From contig JAIFAC010000230.1 in the NCBI GenBank assembly GCA_026545765.1, positions 62,001 to 126,000 of the forward strand: a stretch of 64,000 bases of DNA, given 5' to 3'. Position 1 is the first letter of the stretch; every line of letters begins with the position of its first letter. This document shows positions 32,825 through 41,435 of the stretch, piece by piece. This stretch comes from Plantago major. Taxonomy: Eukaryota; Streptophyta; Magnoliopsida; Lamiales; Plantaginaceae. A program made the position numbers and the translations under genes. The notes beneath the pieces are model-generated. The model saw only the letters and a program-made list of their open reading frames with translations. It had not been told where the DNA came from and made no database searches.

Positions 32825-33124
32825 TTGATAAACAAACACCATGACAAGACCCCTTATGAACTCTTGGTTGGTAGACCCCCTAATATCAAACATCTAAAAG
32901 TATTTTGTTGTAGATGTTTTGTTCTTAACAATGGAAAAGAGTATCTAAGAACATTTCAACCAAAGGCAGATGAAGGCGTGTTTCTTGGTTATTCTATGAA
33001 TAGCAAAGCATACAGAGTTTACAACAAAAGAACAAAGAAGATTGAAGAATCAGTTCATGTTGTATTCTATGAAGGAAGCGAAAACACCCTTGCGATGAAC
33101 TCTCGGAAAGGTTCAAGGAACTAA
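32825..33124 (+). pseudogene. integrase C-terminal region (element B)
   Basis: KTPYELLVGRPPNIKHLKVF, FQPKADEGVFLGY and YRVYNKRT are the conserved Copia integrase tail between the catalytic core and RT. It is out of frame with the upstream integrase core. The end (33080-33180) is a CpG-rich, frameshifted patch. Confidence 0.88.
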
Positions 33125-33169
33125 TGATAAAGGATTACGAAGAGGAACTCGGAAAGGAAAAATATCATT

Positions 33170-34552
33170 GTGGAAAGAGAGGATGACTCTGACGAAGAAA
33201 AGCATGAAATGCCTAGTAACAACCAGATGATTCTCAGACATGATGAAGAATTTCCTATGAGAATTCCAGAAATGGAAACTGAAGATGTTCATCAGAGAGC
33301 TAACTATGGAAATGACCTCTCTGACAATCATGTCCCAGAAAGCTCTCACACTGAGCAAGAGTCAGACATTCACCGCCCTTCTGAGGTGCAAAATGTCACA
33401 GATACTGAAGAAGTATCAAGTCATAATCATAGTGATTCACATTCAGATCACATAGATGTTGACCCTACTAGCCCTAAACCCATGATGAGATGGATCAAGG
33501 ATCATCCTGCGAAAGACGTGATTGGACCAATCAATCAAGGTGTTAGGACTAGGAGAGCAATAGCTGAAAATGCTATCTCTCTCTTTGGATGTTTTATCTC
33601 AAACATTGAACCAAAAACTATAGAAGAAGCATTAAGAGACCAAGACTGGATCTCTGCAATGCAAGAAGAGTTGGATCAGTTTGAAAGAAACAAAGTCTGG
33701 AAACTAGTTCCATTTGTAGAAGGAATATCTGTGATTGGAACTAAGTGGGTTTTCAGAAACAAGATGAATGAATCTGGTGAAATAACCAGAAACAAAGCAA
33801 GGTTGGTTGCCAAGGGATTCACCCAGACTGAAGGTTTAGATTTTGATGAGTCATATGCACCAGTTGCCAGATTGGATGCAATAAGACTCTTTCTAACCTT
33901 TGCAGCTCATAAAGACTTTAAAGTTTATCAGATGGATGTCAAAAGTGCATTTCTGAATGGTGAACTTGCTGAGGAAGTCTATGTTGAACAACCACCTGGT
34001 TTTGAAGTTTCCTTAGAAAGTAGAATGGTCTATAAGCTACAGAAAGCTCTTTATGGACTGAAACAGGCTCCAAGAGCATGGTATGACACTTTGGCCAAAT
34101 ACCTTCTGGAAAGTGGTTTCAAGAAAGGTGAAGTTGATAAAACTTTATTTACTTTAAACCATGATGGGAAACTACTCTTAGTTCAAGTATATGTTGATGA
34201 CATCATATTTGGATCTAAGGACAAGCAACTTTGTGATGACTTTGCAAATCTCATGAAAAGTAAGTTCGAGATGAGCATGATGGGAGAATTGAACTATTTC
34301 CTAGGATTGCAAGTCAAGCAACTCAATGATGGAATATTCATTAGTCAGACAAAGTATGCAAAAGACATGCTCACAAAGTTCAATCTTAAGCCTTCTGAAA
34401 AGAATGCTAAGATACATATGAGCATAGGAACCAAGATGACCTATACTGAATCAGATAAGAGTGTTGATGAACACAAGTATAGGAAATTGATAGGTTCACT
34501 CTACCTTCTTGCAAGCGGACACGATATGCAATATGCGGTTGGAGTGTGCTAG
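33170..34552 (+). pseudogene. reverse transcriptase of element B
   Basis: 460 codons. After an acidic linker, the RT domain starts at [19 protein letters not shown] (residue ~160) and shows [52 protein letters not shown] and the catalytic YVDDIIFGS. It ends in the connection region YRKLIGSLY...DMQYAVGVC, where a stop follows. It would copy the element RNA into DNA in virus-like particles. The RT core itself looks intact. Confidence 0.93.
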
Positions 34553-34559
34553 ATTTCAA

Positions 34560-35137
34560 ACAAATCCAATGCAATCACACTACAACACCGCAATAAAAAT
34601 ATTAAAGTATGTGAAAGATGCAGAGATGTAGGATTGTGGTATCCTAAAGAAAGTGGATTGAGTTTGGTGGTTACTCGGATCTTTGATTATCTTTGGATCA
34701 ATGCTTGATAGGAAAAGTACCTCAGGAACTTGTCAGTTTCTGGGAACTAGACTTATCTCATGGTTTAGCAAGAAACAAAACTCATTGCAACTTCTACCAC
34801 AGAGGCTGAATATATTGCTGCTGGTTGTTGTGCAACACAAATTCTGTGGATTCAACAACAACTCAGAGACTATGGACTCAATGAAGAGAAAACTCCCATT
34901 TTCTGTGATAACACAAGTGCTATTGCAATCACACAGAACCCCAAATTCCATGCCAGAACAAAGCACATTGATGTTAGACACCACTTCATCAGAGACCATG
35001 TTGAGAAAGGCAATATAGAGATACTCAAGATTGGCACAGAAGACCAACTTGCAGATATCTTCACTAAGCCCTTACAAGAAAGTCGGTTCTTGACCTTAAG
35101 ACATAATCTTGGATTAATGGAGTTGCCTAAGGACTGA
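34560..35137 (+). pseudogene. RNase H of element B
   Basis: In pieces: KSTSGTCQFLGTRLISW, TEAEYIAAGCC, FCDNTSAIAI, KHIDVRHHFIRDH and EDQLADIFTKPL, ending at the TGA at 35135-35137. At least two frameshifts lie at 34560-34800. The YSDSDYAG-like motif near 34672-34700 is scrambled at CAG/CTG positions. Confidence 0.88.
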
Positions 35138-36074
35138 AAAATTGTCCTGAATTTCTAAAGACTGAATAAGTGAGTAGGCCTCTGAGAACAGGTTCTCAGA
35201 AAGCCAAGTTGATAAGAAGTGATGCAAAGGTTTCTGAGTAGCAACACTCAGAAAGACAAAACATTTGGAGCAGGTATCCGAGAAAAGGCAAAGGTCGGTA
35301 CACACTTAATAAGTAAATAAAACTAGAACTTACTTACTGAGAGTGTGTCAAATACATTCAAACAACTGAAGCTTCTGACACTTAAATTCAGAAAGCTATT
35401 TAGTCATAAAGAGAAATGGACACACAAAGCCCAAAAAAAAAAAGGGGGGGTATAAGTTCTGAAAGTCAAACATGTGCAATGTCTTGTATTTTTACCATTT
35501 TCATGATAAACAATATATAGATAAGGACTTGACACTCAGAATGATAAGCTCAAACGATTAAGTGTTCCTACTCTTTACTAAGTGACACAATGAATGTAGC
35601 ACATTAAAAATCCATCAAGTCGGCACATTACCATTTGTTGATTGATATCATTACAAGATATTCAATATAAGCCCTTGATGAATAAACATTTGATCTCAAC
35701 GGTTGAGATTAAAACAAAGCAAGTAATGTCTGTTGAGAAATGCAGACATGGCCCACTACGCATTTAATGAAGTACAAAGGACGTACTACGCCTATGCAGA
35801 TGCAAAGACACGCATTCATATTCAGCTATATGTATGTTGTATCTATGTACATTTTGTCTGCTATATATATATAGGATTTGGGCAAAAGACAAACACTTTA
35901 CCAATTCCGAAATTTTCAAACTTGCAACAAAATAGCAAAATCTCTCAAGATTTCTACAAAACCCCTCTGCAAAACTCAACTTCTTATGCTTAGTCTTCTG
36001 AAAAGATAGACTAATCTCGATTAATTGTGCAATATTCATCTGAAAAACATTCACTCTAAACTCTATATAAGAGA
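35138..36074 (+). other. pol-accessory spacer of element B
   Basis: About 940 bp without a supported gene. It has two exact CTCAGAAAG motifs (35195, 35247), a short A/G run (35432-35450), and TATATATATATAGG near 35863, which could be a TATA box for a separate accessory transcript about 200 bp before ATG 36075. Promoter use is inference. Confidence 0.45.
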
Positions 36075-37400
36075 TGGCACCCAAGAAGATGACCACCAAG
36101 AACCCTAAGGCAACATCCTCTGCTCCTGCTGAAAAGCAAGGAGAAAGGAACTTAAGGTGTTGAATAAGCATATACAGGAAAGTTTACCCATCGATTGGAA
36201 CCCTAAACACAAAATGAATTGGGGAGCCTTTCTAGTAAAGAGATATGTACGGCGATTATATCTTCAAAACTAGAAAGAAAAGCGATATTGGGAATCTTTG
36301 AAGAATTCCCATATCTACAAGCTTCTATTCTTTGCACCAGTGGACTATCCACTAGATGTCTTTGAGTTCTATAAAACTCCAAAATCTTCACAAGAGTTGT
36401 GAATGATGAAGAAGAAAAATACATGCATCAAGTCCAAGGACAAGAAATTGTTCTAGGCAATGAAGACTTTCTGCAAGATATTCCGATTGAAAAATCGAGG
36501 AACATTTGAAGACATCAATATCAAGGACGCTTCCATGATTCAAGGCGTCAAAGAGCTATTTGAAGCAATCCAGTTAGAAAATGCAAAAGGTTGCCCAGGA
36601 GACTTTGTTCTGAAGGCCATCAGAACTAGTCATCTCCAGAAAGACTGGAGTACTTTAGCTCTTATTCTGGTCCGTTGCTTTGATGGCAACAAAGGTGGAG
36701 TAGACCAAATAAGCATGGAGAAATGGATGATGATGCATCTTCTGAACAAGAAGCATGAAGGGCAGGAAACCCACTTCAATTGGGGGAAGTACGCCTTTAA
36801 CAAATTCCTTGGACATATTGAGTAATTTGAGCCCAAAATCATCAATGGCCTTGCTGAGCCAAAGGCCAATATGCACTTTGGTCTCAGGATCTTTTAAATT
36901 CTGGAAACAATGGGAATCACTCTTAGAGAGGCAGAAATCCGATCACCAACTCCTTTTCGACACGCTTTTGAAGAAAAGGAGAAACTTCTTCGAGAACGCA
37001 CTCGGAAAAGCGGAAGAAGAAGAACTGCCTGACAAGGTGAGGAGGTCTACGAGCAAGCCAAAGCTAAACCTCCAGTTGCCAAGAGAAAGAGGACTCATAG
37101 CAAGAGAGCCTCAAGCCCCTAATCATCTGAGAGGCACAACCTTCCGAGACAAGGTCTCGAGAAGATGTTGACGCCTTCGAAGGCAAATCCAGAATCCCCC
37201 AAGAGTCCTGAACCAGAATGCTCCAGAACTCTCCAAAGATGATAGAAATATCATAGATGGGTCTGCACCAACACAGAATAGTGATTCTGAGGATGATGAA
37301 GTACTTGCAAAAGTACTCAAAAGGTTCAAGTATGAGACCCATGGAGGAGCTTCAAGCTCGGCTCTTGAGAAAGACAAGAGCCCCTACCTTGACAAGAAGA
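36075..37400 (+). pseudogene. Accessory gene, N-terminal part (plant transposon-protein-like)
   Basis: Starts MAPKKMTTKNPKATSSAPAE at 36075. Pieces follow in several frames: NWGAFLVKRY (36218), a block with FFAPVDYPLDV (36329), and a 121-codon open stretch at 36460-36825 with KELFEAIQLENAKGCPGDFV, CFDGNKGGVDQIS and HFNWGKYAFNKFLGH. This resembles the domain often labelled putative plant transposon protein. A basic patch at 37084-37110 (AKRKRTHSKR) looks like a nuclear localisation signal. Downstream it is frameshifted in CpG-rich patches (36950-37200). One stop at 36823 is TAA where CAA would be expected. The same block exists in element A at 1811-2098. Function is unknown. Confidence 0.65.
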
Positions 37401-37662
37401 AGAAGGCCTGGGTGAGGAAGATAGAATGATGGAAGATGTTGCCATTGCTTCCACATTCACAATGTCAGCACTTAATATTGCTAAAGAAAACCCTGTTCTT
37501 GAACAGGTTCCTCAACCTTCTGAGAGAGCTCAACTCTCAGAAAGGGATCAAACTGAGATGGAGACTCAGAATGATACTGCAGAGGAGATCAATAATGAGC
37601 ACAGAGAGACTGTGGAATCACCACAAGTTCAAGAGATCAATGATCAGCCTGACTCTATTCAG

Positions 37663-37740
37663 GTAACAAAGATAGTTTGTATCTAACATGTCAACATAAT
37701 TGTATGTTAACTTGTTACTCATAAGCTGTATTTGTTATAG
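37663..37740 (+). other. Intron 1 of accessory gene
   Basis: 78 bp, CAG|GTAACA ... TTATAG|GCC, T/A-rich, phase 0, with an in-frame TAA. Confidence 0.75.
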
Positions 37741-37848
37741 GCCAACTTGGAGACACACTTTCAGGGGGGAGAAAACTTGTCCACCCCCTTGAATCAAGAA
37801 GAGGTTCCTCCAACCTCAGAACATCAAGAAGAGCCTGTCCCACAGATA

Positions 37849-37925
37849 GTAAAAGTTATATCTGAACAAGAAATAACTAACTAAAATTGCTCTTATGTTC
37901 TAATATTCTTAATGTCTCTTCTTAG
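37849..37925 (+). other. Intron 2 of accessory gene
   Basis: 77 bp, ATA|GTAAAA ... TTCTTAG|GCT, phase 0, with CTAACTAA as a possible branch point. Its 3' half resembles that of intron 3 (ACTAAAAT...CTCTTATGTT). The donor is weaker than the others. Confidence 0.65.
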
Positions 37926-38033
37926 GCTCCAACTGAGGAAGTAGTGGTGGTGGAACCAACACCCCAAAACCTAGAGATTCCAGAAGCTGAAAAGCTTTCT
38001 GAGGAAGTATTTACTGAGCCTTCTGCTGAGAAG

Positions 38034-38112
38034 GTAAGTAATCAGTAATAGTCTTCTTCAACGAATGCTCTGGAAAACCCACTACTAAAATCTCTTATGT
38101 TTGTTCTTACAG
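38034..38112 (+). other. Intron 3 of accessory gene
   Basis: 79 bp, AAG|GTAAGT ... TTCTTACAG|GCT, consensus plant splice sites, phase 0, in-frame TAA and TAG. Confidence 0.82.
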
Positions 38113-39533
38113 GCTCAGTCAGAAGAACAATTGGATGGAGAAATAGTTGTATCATCTCCTCCAAAAGAAGCTGAAATTGCTGAACAAGCACTATCTGCAG
38201 AAAAGGTGCCAGAAACCCCCAAGATTTCTGAGGAACATGCTACTGAGCTTCCTCACTTAAAAGTTCAAGCAGAAAGAAAGGTTGATGAGGATAAAACTTC
38301 TCCTCACACCAAAGTATTTGAGGCCTCTGTGCCCAAGCAAGTAAAAATCCAAACAGATGAGCCTAGTGTTTCTACACAGGCTCAAAGTCTAGTGCCAGTT
38401 GATTTACTCAAGGCCTTCCAGAAGCACACCTTAAAGAAACATCTCAAGTGCTTCAGACAATGGCAGAAACTCAGAAAGGCTGACCTTTCTGAAGTAGCGA
38501 AATGTCGATGTCCCGAGAAGAGAGCAATTGCCCTAAATCTGGAGGATTATATCCATGCATTGTTCCCTACAGAGTCCTACTCATTTTCCACTCTAATGTA
38601 TGAAGACTTCATTCATGAAGTAGCACAAAGACTTATAACAGATTTCAAGTTTGCGGATGCTCAAACCCAAGATCAGATGGTTACCCATCCTGCCTTGCCC
38701 AGCAAGCTCACTACTTATCCTGCTGAACAAGAAGAAGTTAATGGGAGGATGATTACATTCCCAAATGTGATCAACCTGGTTTCAGAAGATGACTAGGAGA
38801 TGGACGAAAATGATTATCAAGAACCTCCCTCTGAGCATCCAAACCAAGAAACAAAGAACAAGAGTGATGATGATGATGATCAGAATGATCCCCAACCTGG
38901 ACAAGGCGGGATTCAGAAAGTTAGCAAAGAGAGTGGAGAAAAGGCTACTCCCTCAATTGCTCAGAAAGCTCCATCATCATCACATCCCAAGTCTCATCAA
39001 GAAATTTTAGCTGCTGAGTTTAGGATTGAACAACTCAGAAAGGTATTGGAAGAAGAGAAGAGAATCAACATTGAGACTCAAGCTCTTGTTGATGAAAAGG
39101 AAGCCAAAATCAAAAAGCTCGAAGAAGCTAATGCCAAAGAATTGGCACTCCTAGATGAGCAAAGAAATTTGAAGAATGCCATTGTTGTCACAGCTGCTGA
39201 AATAGATGCAATGGATGACAATGATGATGAAGAGCATGATGCTGCGACTGCATCAGAAAGACCTTCTACATCTTCTCAGAAGGCCAGCACACTTGATGGA
39301 AAGCAGAAGAAGATTATCAATCTGCAAACAATCCAAGAAAAGGATTATGACAGCGATGCTGAAACCCACAACTTGATCACTGAAGCAGAAGATGAGAGAC
39401 TTGTCACTCGGCACAAAAGAGCCCTACTTGCTCCTCATATATTCTCTGCACCAAGTAGTTCAAGAAGTGAAGAGCACCGTGCAAGGAACAGTGTCTTTTT
39501 AGAACTCAGAAAGACACTAGTTGCGAAAGACAA

Positions 39534-40484
39534 GTGCTAAAATCCGTCCCAGAAGAGATGAAGCCTTTGGCTGCTGCTTTACTCAACAGAGCAACCAGCA
39601 TCGCTCTCTCTCAGAAAGACCTAGGGTTGGTCAGGGATGAGGATTGTAACAATGCTAATGCAGCATTGAATGAAGCCAGCCATGCTATCCTGCAAGCCAA
39701 CGCCATCCTAAGGCCGCTTGAAGAGCTCAACAGAAAGGAGCAGGCGTTAAGCGGAACAACGAGTGAAGAAAGAACTTCAAGAATTAGTCGGTGCACAACA
39801 ATCTCGGAAAAACTTTGAAACTCTCTCAAGCTTATGCTATCATGAGTCGGTCATTCATGACTAAGGGGAAGAAGAGATGCCTCGAGAAAGCGGAGGAAGA
39901 AAAGAAAACAATCAAATCCTCCTCCTCAAGTCAACTTGTCATTAAGGACACCACCGAGACACCCCTTTGAAGAAGTTGTTCCGGATCAACCGGGAAAGGT
40001 GAGAAGTATGGTCACTAGGGGAACCAAGTCCCTTAGAATCTCAGAAGAGAAGAAGACTTCTGAAGAAGAAGAAAAGGAAGAAGGAGAAGTAAGAGGCCAA
40101 GAAAGCTGCAAGTCTCCATGGACTACAATGATGATGAGGATGATTCTGATGAACATCCACTTCACAAGAAAAGGAGACAAGCAACTACTTCACAACCTCC
40201 TCTGGCAGCAAATCCCTTAGCAGCCAGAACTCCTTCTGGAAATACCAAGTCAATACAAGGAACATCCACCAAAGACAAGGGAAGAAAGGGTTAGAGGATC
40301 TCTGACGAAGGCCACCAAATGTAAAAGCAAGAAGGATTTCGGTTTGGCAGAATAAACAATGAAACACATCAAGAAAGGCCAACTGATGCCCACATTGAGT
40401 ATATGAAGACCAGTAATGAAGAATCTTCATATAGGTGCATTCTGAACAAGAGAGGGTATTGGATTCTAGAACTACAACATCTAC
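39534..40484 (+). pseudogene. Accessory gene, downstream frameshifted part
   Basis: An open piece at 39534-39818 (VPEEMKPLAAALLNRAT..., alanine- and asparagine-rich, helical) continues the preceding exon in another frame. 39820-40400 is broken, with a CpG-rich patch and a Glu/Lys-rich run (EEEEKEEGE, ~40060). Near 40400-40484 NEESSYRCILNKRGYWI leads into the C-terminal block. Confidence 0.5.
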
Positions 40485-41003
40485 TTGTCAATAATAAGTT
40501 TCCAGACCCCCATCCTCAACCAGATCCTGAAATGGAGAGAAGGCAAGCCAGATTTGCTAAAACCTGAGCACCTTCATGCCTGGTTAAACTTTGAAGTAGA
40601 AAAGAGGAATGAAGCCAGAAAGATGGATCTTTCTTTTGCCTGTCCTTACCCAAAACCTGATGATGTACACAAGGTAAGAAAACTGGATGGTAGCTACAGC
40701 AGGAAGAACAAACTAGGTGTTTCAACCTATGAGTCATTCTATATGACATTGGATGAATACCTAGATGATATACACTATCTGGAAGAAATATACAAGTATT
40801 TCAACCTATCTCAGCTGCAAGTAGACCATGCCTGGGTCTGGGGAAAGCACTTCTGGGTCAAACATTTTTTGCGGAAGAATCACAAGCTTGGTAAGAGTTA
40901 CCATGAAATATGTGACTTATCCAGAAAGACAGAGCTCTCTGTCAAAAGGATTCTTTATGACTATGTCCAAGAATGCAGAAAAGTGGATGATCATGTCAAC
41001 TGA
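40485..41003 (+). pseudogene. Accessory gene, C-terminal aromatic/basic domain
   Basis: 172 codons open. It is rich in Trp, Tyr, His, Lys and Asp: HAWLNFEVEKRNEARKMDL, FYMTLDEYLDDIHYLEEIYK, then HAWVWGKHFWVKHFLRKN and SVKRILYDYVQECRKVDDH. It is predicted mostly helical. I recognise no known family. It follows the coiled-coil part and is followed at ~41004-41118 by a short shifted tail, after which the frame ends 300 bp before the PPT. It is likely the C-terminus of the same accessory protein. Confidence 0.55.
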
Positions 41004-41118
41004 TCCAGAAAGGGTGCTGAAGAACTTGAGGTATCTGAACCCAAGTTGTGTTTCTGAAGACTTGAAGACTAGTAACATTAGAATACTCTCTTGGAGCTTG
41101 GACTCTCCTATGTTCTAA

Positions 41119-41420
41119 TTTACGTAGTATGTTTTATTACTTTTTGTAATCTTGCTGATTGTTTCTGAAATTCTCTATATGTAAAAGTTGCATCTTACTC
41201 TGTAAACTGTACCTATCTGAAGATCATACTCTCAGATACATTTTAATAGATGACAACTTATCAGCAAAGATCACTTCTTGTGATTTGGTCGATGTTTACT
41301 TTCTGCACTTAATTCAACTAAAATTGAATATCATTTGAAATGATTGAGTGGTGGATTATTTTCTCTTCCAGGATTACAATTTTGTAATAGGACTTGAAAG
41401 ATAGTCATGGATGACTGATC
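41119..41420 (+). other. 3' noncoding region of element B before PPT
   Basis: AT-rich, no coding signal. It includes TTGTAATCTTGC and TTTTGTAATAGG, possible polyadenylation-type sequence for accessory transcripts. Confidence 0.5.
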
Positions 41421-41435
41421 AAAAATGGGGAAATT
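41421..41435 (+). other. Polypurine tract of element B
   Basis: AAAAATGGGGAAATT directly precedes the 3' LTR TGTTAGG; it primes plus-strand DNA synthesis. Confidence 0.85.

Larger units (their letters stand above)
37426..39540 (+). pseudogene. Accessory gene, intron-bearing acidic/coiled-coil part (element B)
   Basis: Exons 37426-37662, 37741-37848, 37926-38033 and 38113-39540, all joined in phase 0. Introns of 78, 77 and 79 bp start GT and end AG; the third donor is a perfect AAG|GTAAGT. Each intron contains in-frame stops, and removing all three keeps one frame open. Exons 2 and 3 are both 108 nt. Every exon after the first starts with Ala. The protein is acidic with many Glu, Pro and Ser, then a basic helix (KKHLKCFRQWQKLRK, ~38434), a LEDYIHALFPTESYSF block, an Asp run (DDDDD, ~38870), and a ~60-residue coiled coil at 39010-39190. 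A single TAG interrupts it at 38794-38796. No signal peptide or membrane segment is evident, so a classical envelope role is not supported. Confidence 0.7.

Noticed and set aside
35138..41118. Classical retroviral envelope gene
   Set aside because: The position fits, but no signal peptide, transmembrane segment or furin-like site is visible, and the content is acidic, coiled-coil and NLS-like.
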